A stretch of 64,000 nucleotides of DNA from Ascaphus truei (GCA_036426205.1 CM071574.1:12937474-13001473); one strand, 5' to 3'; positions 43,851 through 54,954 are shown, counted from the stretch's first letter. A program made the numbers and translations. Notes: generated by a model from the sequence alone, not told the origin.

Positions 43851-45420
43851 TCTTCCTCTTTTGATTATGAAAGTAATACTGCTGACATATTGAACAAATA
43901 TCGAATGTCAACATAAATTTTTACTGTGTGATAATATTCTCCTTTATTTAGCTGTGTGTCAACCAGGAAACCATGGATGATGCATCGCAGTAAATAACCC
44001 AAACAAAATTAGTTCTCTTGTCAGCTTCTACCTTGTATATCCCCAGGCATCAGTAAAATTGACTGCACGCTAGATTTTCAAAATTAGCCCTAATGTTAGT
44101 TGTGTGTCTGGCAACCTCGAAGTTTCCAATGTTCTACTATATTACCCGTAAGGATGAATGTGTTACTTTCAGATTTTGGCATTTGCTCTTGCTGATGCAG
44201 CTTTTTTTCCCCCCTTCTTCAAATTAAAAATAATTTAGCTTTAACAATAATGATGTGCACAAACACAATGCTGCCTTTCTTTGAGCGACTAACTTAAGGC
44301 GATAAAACTAAATTACTACAAAAAAAAAAATTATATAGGCAGCGGGAACAGGAAATTATTCCATTTAATATTGTTAATTTTATTAAATTAGATTTGTCTT
44401 GTTTCATGCAAATTATTAATGAGGGACATGATAAAAAAATAGTTGTTTTAAAAAAAAAAAGAAAACAGGCATTTCATTTGAATCTGTAATACCTTGGTTC
44501 TTTATCAGCATATAGGAGATCCTCTTAAACATAGGATAATGGATTAGAGGCAATAAATGTAACATTCCAGAACATCAACCAGTAATCTGGAGACTTTTTT
44601 TATTGGAAAGATGCTAATCTCACATGGGCCGCACTCAATTTTCCAATAATCCACGAGAACACACGAGGGCATTTTGGAGTTAGCAGTAAAACATGATTAA
44701 AAAAGAAAAATGTATCTCCCTGAGAAAGGCTAGGCTGGAAGTGTGAAGTTGATTAAACAAATCCAAAGACTGATTCCACATCAACTTCCAATCCCTACAT
44801 TTTACGTTCAGATATTTAGAGTCAAAGATGTAAATCCCTTTAGGTACCAGATGCTGCAGATCATCTGGGGGAGCTTCTGGAGTTTATGTGCTGGAAGTCA
44901 AATCCTCTGTAAAGGCGATTTGCCCTGTCGGTGTGGTGTACTTATTACTTCACCTGCAAACAGTTGCTCTCAGACAATTTGACCTACTGATCAGCCCAGC
45001 ATCTCTGCAATAAACAGTCTATAATCTGTGGATGAAAGGAACTCTAATCAGGCCACATGCAGATTAAACAAACGGCGAGGAATAAAAACTAGATTAAAAT
45101 GTTCGTGCCCAATACCGGAAGATTACCAGGACATTTTACCTCTTTAAATCCTAATTTATTTCAGAGGCAAGCTGAAGTTTGTAAGTGTATGTCTGCAGCG
45201 ATTATGTGGCATGTTACATTTCAGAGGAGATTAGATGAACAGGTATTGTGTTCTGGACTCTTCAGGGTAAACAACCAGTCCTCAAGTAAAACGGGTAATC
45301 AATTTCAGTGTGATAAAGATGCTGCTTCTAGAGACAAAAGAATATGTAGCATTGGGTGCCACTCTACTGAAAAACAAATACAACAGATTACAGATGTGGT
45401 AATTCTATACATTGAAAGGC
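43851..45420. other. Repeat-poor intron DNA, strongest candidate for conserved non-coding sequence
   Basis: Long AT-rich stretch of even complexity without repeats. It includes ATGCAAATTATTAATGAGGG at 44,406-44,425, which combines an octamer-type ATGCAAAT with TAAT homeodomain cores, and a block at 44,560-45,095 rich in ATTA, CAATAA and GATTAAAC cores. GTDC1 is the neighbour of ZEB2 in vertebrates and that locus is known for many conserved enhancers, so these may belong to that landscape. Conservation itself cannot be seen from one sequence. Confidence 0.35.
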
Positions 45421-45673
45421 CATCAAATATGACGCAATCAAGACGAAGTGTTCACCTTTTTTGCTGCACTTGTATCAGCTACGGCCTGGGTACCGCACCC
45501 CAGGGGCCCCTGTGCTGTATTCGGAACACCATGCTAATTTTGCTACTCTTCCAGGGGTTTACATCAATCCCAGAAGTCTAGTGGCACATGGTTGCTGCCG
45601 CACATTTGGCACGGTCAATGTTAAGGTATTCGTGAAAATATACATGCAAATGGATATACGTTGTAAAAATACA

Positions 45674-46005
45674 TGCACACAATATATATATATATATAAT
45701 ATCCAATAAATATAAATATAAAAAATGTTGATTGTGCCGAGTACACCATACAAATTGAAACTTCTTTGTATTTTATATTACTCGCAAAGTGTTTCATTCT
45801 GCAAAATGATAAAAATTAAAATATAATGTATGTGAAAAAATGCAAAGCAGTGTCACTTAATGTGTGTGTGTGTTGTGGTGTTTGTGTATATATATATTAT
45901 ATATATATATATTATATATATATGTGTATATATAGTTATAATAGCTATATATATACTATATCTAATATCTATCTCATATATATATATATCAATATATATA
46001 TATAG
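45674..46005. repeat. TA-rich microsatellite cluster
   Basis: Several (TA)n blocks (45,681-45,697; 45,887-45,925; 45,978-46,005) with short interruptions. Confidence 0.9.
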
Positions 46006-47350
46006 CCAGGTCCCCTCTGGCTCCCCAGACATTCGGTTCTCTCTCTCTTACCTGCGACAGTGTGAGGGCAGTTACAGGGGTGATCGCGTCACTGGGGGCT
46101 CCCGGCAACATCAGCTACAGGGCGCCGCCAACTTGTGTGCGTTCGCACATGCGTGGAAGCTCGCGCACGCGCAGTATAGCCCCAGATGAGATACGGCAGT
46201 CATTACAGGGAGTGAGAAGAGGCTCTCCATAGTCAGGGACATCCCCCAGTTCGCACATGCGCAGTTAGCAGCGGCGGCGGCCATTACACAGCGCGCACGA
46301 GGCCCCAATGTTAAAGAGAGCCACCAAGGACTAAAATTCCCAGCAGCCTCTGGGGACTGCACTTTCACCCTGGTCACAGGCAGCCAGACAGCCAATAAGG
46401 CTGACAGATTCTCATGCTGCAAAGTTGCAACAATGTTGTGTGAAGACAGGGATTGTCAGTTAGGAGCTGGGACACAGAGAGGGGAGGGTGTGTTTGTGCA
46501 GGGAGGAAAGTAGCCTCATGCACTAAGCCAGAAGTCTCCCCTTAGGCCCCAGCTAGGCCCTACTCACCTCAGCTTGTGGTTACTACAGGGACTCCCCTTA
46601 GACTAGGGACAGGGTCCTGTAGAACCTAGACAAGTGAGGGTCCAGCCAGGAAACGTGACTATCCTGGCAATTGCTGTGAAGGTATAACATCCTCTGCGTT
46701 AGCAAGGATAAGAGACATTATAAAGGTGGATCACTCCATGCGGGAGCCACCCACCGTTGAGGTGGAGGCATCTTGGATCATCTCCTGGAGCAAGGGATTC
46801 CAAGTAAAGGTCATCTGCGCACCCGGTAGCAGGAGCACCGGGCAGGTATTATCCAAGTCACCAAGTGCACCTCCTATACACTTCATCTTAGTGTGCAGCG
46901 CTGTCCCACACGTGGGTGGGGTTATGGGACTCTTAAGACTTTGGGTACAAGGACTTTGGGAATACTGTGTGAGGTTAAGGCCCTGCGAGATGTGTGGATA
47001 GTTGTGCTTAGTAGTGTTACAGGGTGACACTGAATTATGTACGGTTGATGTCATATTGTTGATGCATGTGTATTGTGTTTTATCTGCCCATATAGTAAAC
47101 CTATGTTATATATACCTTGTTGTATGTGGTTCATATATGTGGGTCCTGTGTAGGGGGCATTCTACACTCCTAGAATCCTGCACAGGTGGAGGCGCTGTAA
47201 TTAGCAGATCGTTCCAGAGGATTCACCCAGGCTCTCACTAGCAGAGGCTCAGACCTCCTGTGAGCCTGACAGGTATACTGCACCACACCTGGTAACATAT
47301 AGGTTCCCCTTACATACGCCATATATGCGATTGGGTGGGGGAATGCCCGT
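46006..47350. repeat. Unclassified interspersed element, about 1.35 kb, between two TA arrays
   Basis: GC-richer than its surroundings with CpG-containing 'GCGCATGCGCAG'-like blocks at 46,140-46,290. Its composition changes sharply at both ends, where (TA)n tracts begin. GGAGGCGCTGTAATTAGCAG at 47,188 and the flanking text look like a repeat. Size and layout would fit an LTR, but I find no TG...CA ends with a duplication. Open frames here are not convincing genes. Confidence 0.4.
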
Positions 47351-47353
47351 TAC

Positions 47354-47386
<33 letters not shown>

Positions 47387-47401
47387 CACGGTTTTAAATA
47401 A

Positions 47402-47432
<31 letters not shown>
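47354..47432. repeat. (TA)n microsatellite
   Basis: Two TA runs separated by CACGGTTTTAAATAAATAAA. Confidence 0.95.
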
Positions 47433-47595
47433 GATGATAGATATTATAATAATATTGGGGTTAATGTGAATTACGTGAAGTTGCTCACCCTCAAGCAATA
47501 TTTTTATTTCCTATATGCTATAACGGTCGAGGTTTTTTTGTCACTTTTAACACCACCATAAGTTATTAGTATACTAGATATAATATAGAAGATCA

Positions 47596-47666
47596 TATAT
47601 ATATATGTATTATACAAGTTGGGATATATCTATATAGATATATATATATATATATATATGATATAT

Positions 47667-47713
<47 letters not shown>
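47596..47713. repeat. (TA)n and (CA)n microsatellite
   Basis: TA-rich to about 47,668, then an uninterrupted CA run of about 21 units. Confidence 0.95.
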
Positions 47714-47715
<2 letters not shown>

Positions 47716-48200
47716 GTGTGTATATACTGTCTGGTTGTGTGTGTGTGGTTTTCCTGTGCATACTGGCACTGGACTATTCTGCGCATGCGCACCTGACCTG
47801 CTTCTTAGGCATATATAAAGTTTCACTGCTGATTTTGCGCATGCGCAGAATGCCAATCTTTGAGATGCATGCGCACTATCCAAGGCTGATGGGTATGCAA
47901 AGTAGTGCAGGGGGAGCGCGTGTATGATGCGCGCACACTTCCGAAATAACTGCAACTTCCAGGATAGCAGAGGAAAGCGAGAGTCTGATGATTATGCAGG
48001 GTGAGCGCGTGCATGCTCCCGAGATGCCTGACACTTCCAGTCTCGCTATGTAGAGAAGAGTTAGAGCCAGATGTGTGATGTGATAGGGGGGAGTGCGTGC
48101 ACTCACAGACAGAGCTGCAGAGAACTTATACTCCCCTTCTGCACATGTGCTGTATGCTACTTCCGTTTCATAGAGACACAAACTCGATTCATTTTACCCT
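47714..48200. repeat. GC-rich unclassified repeat with 'GCGCATGCGC' blocks
   Basis: TGCGCATGCGCA-type blocks recur at 47,779, 47,835, 47,868 and similar blocks occur at 46,140-46,265, hinting that the two stretches are relatives. No gene. Confidence 0.35.
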
Positions 48201-48265
48201 ATGAGATTTTTCAATGAGCCACCGTCAGCTAAGAAGTTTACCTTCAAAAAGTTTACAAAACGTAC

Positions 48266-48592
48266 CATCTGTGAGGCCAAACAATATGCAATGGCCTTTG
48301 CTGATCTCCGATTACACCCAGTGTAGTTGATGGGTTACAAATCACATGGCGCGCGTCTTCATCATAAGTATTTCCTCTCACTGATGATTTAAGATCATGT
48401 AGATCCTCTGATGGTGGGACTGCTTTTTCTGGCACATTTTGTTCCATGTGTTGTTCACCAAGACAGGAATCCATAGATTTAGCAGCAGTCCTGCTCTGTG
48501 ATTGGAAAGGCAATCCCGTGCATGGAGTGGAGTCACAATCTGACTTGTAATCAGTCATCTTCTGCAAAAGGCGTTTATGATCTGGCATAAAC
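48266..48592 (-). CDS. GTDC1: GTDC1/QTMAN central exon (327 bp)
   Basis: Minus-strand exon with a good acceptor (CTCTTCTTTGCAG|GTTTATGCC) and donor (CAGATG|GTACG). Reading in phase 1 it gives FMPDHKRLLQKM, a Ser/Thr/Asp-rich variable stretch, then DQQRPLHIVWPHRW, where the last Trp is split by the intron. In the family this exon spans the end of the N-terminal domain, a poorly conserved linker, and the first strand of the C-terminal glycosyltransferase domain. FMP-H and HIVWPHRW are the conserved anchors. It is open throughout. The downstream exon at 32,628-32,737 completes the Trp codon and continues EHDKDP. The upstream exon (ending in the codon for the residue before Phe) was not found in the window. 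Confidence 0.92.
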
Positions 48593-48837
48593 CTGCAAAG
48601 AAGAGTATGTGTTTTATATAGACATAATTGCCACTAATAATTCATAATTCAACAGCATAATGCATTGCTATTTTTGGGAGAGGGAGGAGGGGGTTGGGGG
48701 TGGGCGGGTGGAGGCTGTGTTGATCTGTATAAAAAAAGTGTTAATTCTGCTGCACACCAAAATATCAGATAAATAAATGATACTGTTACCGGTGCTCCTT
48801 TAGTCCTAGGGAAGACATGTATTTCGTCCAGAGTATC
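48593..48837 (-). other. GTDC1: GTDC1 intron, upstream side
   Basis: Start of the intron leading to the next GTDC1 exon in the 5' direction, which is not visible up to 64,000. Everything from here to the window end is therefore probably intron, unless a small exon was missed. Confidence 0.5.
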
Positions 48838-48839
48838 CA

Positions 48840-49016
48840 ATGTAAACAGATGGACAAGGGCACACGGATTTGAATGAAATTTTTTTTTTATTGTGCCATA
48901 AACAACAACGTTTCGGCCCGCTGGCCTTTCTCAAGTAAAGTGGCTTCTTGCCAACGATGGCACAATAAATTCTCTTTTTCATTCAAATCCGTGGGCCCTT
49001 GTCCATCTATTTACAT
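48840..49016. repeat. Foldback element with a hairpin module
   Basis: Arms ACAGATGGACAAGGGCACAC and its inverse (GGGCCCTTGTCCATCT) with CGGATTTGAATGAAA / TTTCATTCAAATCCG. The loop carries, on the minus strand, CTTGAGAAAG-GCC-AGCG-GGCC-GAAACGTTG (48,905-48,935) and then the GGCACAATAAA block. Confidence 0.8.
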
Positions 49017-49444
49017 CGATCTTTATAAAGATTCACATTGAGACTGTAACAACAAGTAGACATGTAACATAGGTTGATGAGGTTTTATTAATATGTCTGA
49101 GAATGCTTGGATGTGAAGTACTGACACACAGTGTGTGCATTACAGACGTGACTGACTATATATTAGGAGTCTGGTTAAAGAGATGCATGCATGGTAGATG
49201 TGCCACTTCAGTTTCTACAGTACAGTGAGCAGAGGGACGGGGTAGAGGCAACTATTAGATGCAAATACTGGATTTGCAAATATTATACTGTGACTATTTT
49301 AGATTTAGATTAAAATTATCAACATTTACACCCGCTTTGTTATTGAGCAAGTAAGAAAACCCCCACTATTCCAAGATACATAAAAAAAAAATGTTTTAAC
49401 CAATATGTCTTAAAAACGAAAAACTGCTCTGGGTATGTACTATT

Positions 49445-49625
49445 TATTTATAAAATGTTTTACCAGGAAGTAATACATTGAGAGATACCTCTCGTTGTCA
49501 AGTATGTCCTGGACACAGAGTTATGGTGACAAATACACAGTTACATTAAGTGAACAGGGTTATACATTATGAATAAAGACATTGCATGAACAGTTTAACA
49601 TATTTTATCTGTTAGGCGTATTACA
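49445..49625. repeat. Dispersed LINE-tail-like repeat ('CAAGTATGTCCTGG')
   Basis: TTTATTTATAAAATGTTTTA, CCAGGAAGTAATACATTGAG, CAAGTATGTCCTGGACACAG and AGTTATGGTGACAAATACAC. Same family as 19,300-19,515 and 60,905-60,995. Confidence 0.65.
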
Positions 49626-49919
49626 CAGTTACAGACCAGAGTAAAATGTGACACAGGTTTAGTTTTAATCAGAAGTGGCCAAACCTGTGGCCCTTCAGTG
49701 CTTCATGTGGCACTTCATTGCTTCATGTGGGGCCTCTACCTAAAATGCTATTACAGCGTAGGCCAAGGGTTGGCAACCTGCCTTCTAGCACAGTTCAGGG
49801 GCCCGGCCGGCCCTCATTATTGTGAGATGCATTTTATTTACGTATATTTTATTAATTTCCCTAATTTTGATTAAAGTAAGTTTGTCGTATGTTAATGCTT
49901 ATATATACCTATTAAGAAT

Positions 49920-50181
49920 AGATACGATATTACCAGATTGAAGTCCAGCAATAAGGAGACAGCACACCAGGGGTATATTTAAGGTAGTATGTATTGTAGA
50001 AAAATACAGGCACCTCAGCCAACGTTTCGCTCTGCAGAGCACAGCCCTGAGAAAGGTCTCTCTCTGCAGACCGAAACGTTGGCTGAGGTGCCTGTATTTT
50101 TCTACAATACATACTACCTTAAATATACCCCTGGTGTGCTGTCTCCTTATTGCTGGACTTCAATCTGGTAATATCTTATCT
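49920..50181. repeat. Large palindrome, 262 bp, with hairpin modules at the centre
   Basis: Arms of about 110 bp (AGATAMGATATTACCAGATT ... inverse) are nearly perfect inverses, so both strands read almost the same 60-codon open frame; this is structure, not a gene. The centre carries CCTGAGAAAG-GTC...GACC-GAAACGTTGG on the plus strand (50,045-50,082) and the CCAACGTTTCG counterpart at its left. Outer arms are related to those of the next palindrome. Confidence 0.9.
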
Positions 50182-50431
50182 ATTTGATTATCTATGGGAC
50201 TAGCATCTGGATACCTTGTGACATGTGAGTGCTGGTTGCTGCAATTATCTACCTATTAAGAATATATATACAGTGTTCGACAAACCTATATATTTGCACG
50301 CCCCGGGCGGTGGATTTAACATCGTGGGGGGAGCTCATATTGGCCCAAGCAGCACACGTTGTACTAGGTAGGTGGGCAGTAGATTTTTTTGTTCGGCGAG
50401 TAGATTTTTTGGTGATTGTCAACCACTTGTG

Positions 50432-50435
<4 letters not shown>

Positions 50436-50504
<69 letters not shown>

Positions 50505-50543
50505 ACTATATATATAATATATAATAATATATATATATATATA
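50436..50543. repeat. (TA)n microsatellite cluster
   Basis: TA runs with TTATA and TAATA interruptions. Confidence 0.95.
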
Positions 50544-50544
50544 A

Positions 50545-50722
50545 AGTGAATTTACCGATTGGAGTCGCGAAAAAACGAGACAAAGCACACAGTCGTAGTA
50601 GTTCCAATCAGTTGTAATCAAAGTAACCATGGTGCCATGTTACTTTGATTACAACTGCATTGGACCTACTAAGACTGTGTGCTGTCTCGTTTTTTCCGGA
50701 CTCCAATCTGGTAAATTCTACT
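50545..50722. repeat. Palindrome related to 49,920-50,181, diverged
   Basis: Arms AATTTACCGATTGGAGTC and its inverse (GACTCCAATCTGGTAAATT), inner CAAAGTAACCATGG / CATGTTACTTTG. The arm sequence TTACC-GATTG-AGTC is shared with the previous palindrome. The central hairpin module is not present. Confidence 0.8.
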
Positions 50723-50811
50723 TTTACATGTGCATATGGGGCAAGCATCAGCATCTTACTTATGTTTACAGTGTGCCAACTGAGATGATTTTTTCTTTAT
50801 AATTATATCTA

Positions 50812-50812
50812 C

Positions 50813-50836
<24 letters not shown>
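50812..50836. repeat. (TA)n microsatellite
   Basis: Short TA run then a T-run. Confidence 0.9.
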
Positions 50837-50843
<7 letters not shown>

Positions 50844-51098
50844 TATTGTAGCCCTTTCACAATGACACTGATAAGTTCTGGCTCCAAATTCTAGTCAGGT
50901 TGGCCACCCCTGTACTGTGTGATTAGGGTGAGAAACTCAAAGTAATGACAACTCGCACAACGTTTTTTGGACTGGCTGTGTTGGAGAGAAGCATTAAAGG
51001 GCAAGAGATAGACAATACTGCACCATGATTACCATTTGATTTGAAACATTGGATAGAGGGAACTGCCCAGTGTCGACCTTCTTCTCAGAACCTGTTAA

Positions 51099-51424
51099 AG
51101 CTGCAGTTCATGCATGTGTGTTTTTAAAAAAAATCAGTTCTGCAGTAAGAAAAAATACTTTTAGTATTTTTGTTTTAAAAAAAAACAACTCTGAAAGACC
51201 AATTTTCTTGTATTCTATTTCCTATAGCAACGATTTACATTCCCCATATTTAAAGATGTCGCCAAACTTTGCCAATCAATAGACGGAGAACGAATTGACC
51301 GGCAGCTATGCAGTTTTTTAGGTAAGTAGAGATTGCACAACTGAAACTATTGAAATAAAAAAAAAAAACTAAAAAAAAAAAAAAAACTAAAAAAAAACAA
51401 AAAACGGGAGCCTGAACTGCAGCT
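51099..51424. mobile_element. TTAA-flanked MITE (Kolobok- or piggyBac-like), 326 bp
   Basis: Begins AGCTGCAGTTCA and ends TGAACTGCAGCT, exact 12-bp inverted repeats, each bordered by TTAA (51,095-51,098 and 51,425-51,428). TTAA duplications are made by piggyBac and Kolobok transposases; AG-starting ends suit Kolobok better than the CCC ends usual for piggyBac. No coding capacity. Shares its ATCAGTTCTG block with four longer repeats in the window. Confidence 0.7.
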
Positions 51425-51429
51425 TTAAA

Positions 51430-52640
51430 TGCCATTTAGTTTCCAACAACCGTAACATGTGTCTATTGTTTTCCTTGTACAGCTCTGTACATTGTAAGGG
51501 TTTCCATGGATCGTGACTACTTATAATACTCAACTAATTCTCAAAAAGTCTCAATAACCTTTCCTTTATTAGTGTTCAACTGAAATGCCAGAGTTTTTTC
51601 TTCTTCATTCCATTGCATTTTGCGTTTTTCTTTTCTCCCTCTCTAGCACAATGTCTTTCTGTATCCTCTACTTCTAGCAATTCAGTTGTCGTTCCTTCCT
51701 ACCCAGGAGAACACTGCTCTGCAGCATGTACTGGAACTGGAGCGGAAAGAAAAATTCTAAATAAAAAATGTATGGTTTGGGGTGATGCCATTATTACCAT
51801 CCATGTGGCTGGGAGGGTTTAAAAAAATGGTGTGATCATCGCTCGTCGTGTTTTTTTGGAGTAATTACCAGTAAATAGAAAATACATCGCACTGTATAAA
51901 ATAAAAACATTTAAAAAGGGAAATGGGTAATTATCTATTGTAACAAGCTAGTACTATAATATAGCAAAGGAAGTTTCGTGTATTTTGACAATAAATAAAA
52001 TATTACGTTAATAGAAATGTCTACTTTTAAAATACATTGTCCTAAAGACAATTAAATGTATCATATCATGTAGCCCAAAACACACAGTGGTTCTGAATGC
52101 TGCCCTAATCACAGGGAATTATCCTACCTATTAACCCTGTGCTCTTTATTAATCCATGCTAAAATAAGGTGGTTTAGTAAAATCCTCTGGTCAAAAACTG
52201 AAGTTACTGCCACCACGCTATTTTCAAATCTTACATTTAGACAAATACTTTATTACACCTATTAAGCGTCACCACTGGTGAAAACATCAGAAAAAAGAGA
52301 TTCTAATATCATCCACAAAATTAATTTGTTTCTGATCGCGGAAAGAATGGCGATTCTTCTCTGCTAGTTCAGGGGTGTGCACCTAAAGTATGTATGATGG
52401 TGGTCAGATCAAGTCTCAGCATAATGTAAAGTATTACCGATTTTAAATCTCTTTCCAGTGGTCGAAAGGTCATTTAAAAAAGGTACAGTTAGTATGTAAA
52501 TTCTATGTACTCTGGAGCAGCTGTTACGGCCGCTACAGAGTATATATAATGATATAGAGAAATAATTAAATAATTAATGATACAGTAGGAGAGAAAACTA
52601 CTTTTAAAGATGGAGGTACAACTTATCACCACTTGCTTAA
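51430..52640. other. Non-coding, no gene recognised
   Basis: AT-rich; the open frame at 51,613-51,822 is preceded by a CTCTCTAG acceptor-like site but has no recognisable protein content. Confidence 0.35.
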
Positions 52641-52689
52641 GGCAGCAAAAACACCTTGCACTACATCTTTTGTGTGTGTGTGTGTTTTG

Positions 52690-53010
52690 ATGGATTGAAG
52701 CGGGGAGTCTCCGGAGCAGAAACCCATTAATTTTAGCTTCGGGGAGTAGGGGTGAAGGTATCTGTCGAGTTTAAATGATGAGGTAATGCGGCCCGATATA
52801 AAGCCATAAGGCATGATGTCACGGCTTCCTATTGGCCCACGTGATGCGGGACAGTTAAATGTTGTTATTTCGTTTGGCACACAAGCTCCCTGGCTGCAGA
52901 GATACCGGCAACCCCTACGGAGGTATCTCTGGGGACGGGGGGGGGGAGCTGAAATGAATGGGGTTCAGCTCCGGAGACCCCCTGCTTCCATCTTAGAAAA
53001 AAAAAAGATT
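52690..53010. repeat. Dispersed inverted-repeat family, copy 3
   Basis: GCGGGGAGTCTCCGGAGCAG at the left and CAGCTCCGGAGACCCCCTGC at the right are inverse; inside are GGCTTCCTATTGGCCCACGT and GAGATACCGGCAACCCC. Same family as 2,462-2,785 and 21,400-21,800. Confidence 0.65.
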
Positions 53011-54954
53011 TAGTGCAAGGTGGTAAGCGTGTGGCTTTAAATTATATTTATGCTATAAGAAAAGGATTACAAAACAGACTCTGCTTTATTGACAACAGAA
53101 AGGTTCATTTTAGAAACCATATCATGCAATTAATTATATGTATAGTCTCATATAAGGTTGCCTATGCGATATTTCCTTTATAATAATTTCAATTTTAGTG
53201 CATGTATTTTCTTTGTAAATTAACATTTACCGAGTATAAGAGGATACAATGTATGTTAGGACCCAATCATGGTCTCATGTAATTATTTGGCGTATGTACA
53301 CTGGCGACACACTTTATTCGAGCTCGGCTAGTCCCACGAATTCGGGTATACCCGGGTGTATTGAGGTTTGTGACTGTTTTCTGCCCGAGTGCATTGGGTT
53401 ATTTTCCAGGCAGGGATTGAAGCATTTTATTCCCGCTGGCTGCAATACTGCACAGTATATATATATATACTGCATTACAATTCATGAATTTATGCCATCT
53501 GGTAGACACGCGAAGCATTGCAGCCTATTAAATCCTAATCATTATCATTTAACAGATCAGCCGCCCGTCAGCCAGGCATGAACCCAGGCTGGGAAGGCAA
53601 ACACAACGGGGCTTCAGAGGTGAGGAGCGGCGCATTCCAGGTATCTGCCAGGTACATACTGGGTATTTGCTCGAATAAAGTGTGTCGGTGCAGTATCTAC
53701 AATTATTTATATGTTATCAGGTTATGGATACTTAAGTGAAAAACGCTAATGCCATTAGTAAAGTGGAAAAACTGTTGAAATACATTTTGTTTGGTAAAAC
53801 TGGACGCACATTTAATGTAGAAACTCAACCAATAGTTCACATTGCCTATCTGAGTGCTTACTACTTTGCATGGCATGTTTTCTTGCCTTTGCTAATTTGT
53901 GTTGACTCTTTTCAAAACTTCAAAGTGCAACATGGAAACCTCATGCACATATGAGCATTGTATTCATATATTCAGCAGAGTTACTGTTGTCATGTCATGT
54001 TCTGTTACATTTGTTTATACACAACACCTCATTTAATCTGATGAAAAATTACTCATGGGATCTAGTTTCCGTTATTGGCACAAATAGTCAATCTGTGAAC
54101 CATTTTTGAAAAAAAAAAAGAAAGAATGGAAAGATACTGATGTCATTGTCAAATGAATAGAAACCACATTAAAAGCCCTAACTCTGGTTCTGTTTTACGT
54201 TAGAGTAAATTAGGGAAGGAGAAATGCTGCATTGCCGCACCAGTGTTTGAAATTCTGTTGCTTTCCAAATTCAAAAACTAAATCTGAAAGAAAATACTCT
54301 AGCAGATCAGTTAGCGTGGGGTATTTGTTAACAGAAATAGAATATTTAGTTTACATCATAAGTTAACATGGAATATTAGACTGCAACATTCAATGCAGGT
54401 CTATAGCCAATACACCAAATATATAATGCATACAAAGTTCAGCCTCATTTATAAACTCCCGCAATCTGATTTGGTATTCAAAATGCTTCTTTTAATAGAT
54501 TTGAATATCACCTTCGTAACTGGATACACACAATCATACACGTGTTTAATATTTTGCTGTTGCACTGAAATTCTCACCGAGTCTCCACAGTTGAATGAAT
54601 AACCCCAATTGTCTGTCTAAGAAAGTAGCATAAAAAACAAAAGGGGTTCATGTATCAAGACAAACTTGGAGCAAAATGAATGTCATTTTCATCTTGCGTC
54701 TCTGTGTGTCAAAGTATCAAGGACTTTGCTCCAAGTGTTGCCCCATGTGCATTAGCTTGGGATTCAGGGAGTGTCAATAGGAGTTCGGGAGGAGTAACAT
54801 GATGCACAGATTACAATTAGCTGCAAACTCTGCATCACTTTTTTAATTCTTGTACTGTATTTACTTTTAAAAAGAAATACAAAAAAATACATCAGGTCTG
54901 AGGTGGCAAACTTTACTGGGAGATATATCTTTTTTTAATGTTTTAAAGCAAAAA
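53011..54954. other. Non-coding, no gene recognised
   Basis: Mostly unique AT-rich sequence; a short (TA)n at 53,457-53,470; an inverted pair TTTATTCGAGC (53,313) / GCTCGAATAAAG (53,669) with a GC-richer middle (53,290-53,690) suggests a further MITE of about 400 bp. Confidence 0.35.

Larger units (their letters stand above)
32738..48265 (-). other. GTDC1: GTDC1 intron, about 15.5 kb
   Basis: The intron between the two recognised exons. It holds a solo LTR, several MITEs, foldback elements, TA arrays and long repeat-poor stretches that look like conserved non-coding DNA. I found no further GTDC1 exon in it, and the phase join between the flanking exons needs none. Confidence 0.75.

Noticed and set aside
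44710..44740. CCCTGAGAAAGGCTAGGCTGG, similar to the hairpin module
   Set aside because: Lacks the GAAACG flank; likely chance similarity within the repeat-poor block.
46111..47054. Frames of 90-107 codons on both strands
   Set aside because: Inside an unclassified GC-rich repeat; no protein family seen.
49930..50171. Two 60-codon frames on opposite strands with almost the same protein
   Set aside because: Direct result of the palindrome, not duplicated genes.
51613..51822. Possible exon after a CTCTCTAG acceptor-like site
   Set aside because: Plus strand, opposite to GTDC1, with no recognisable protein or clear donor.
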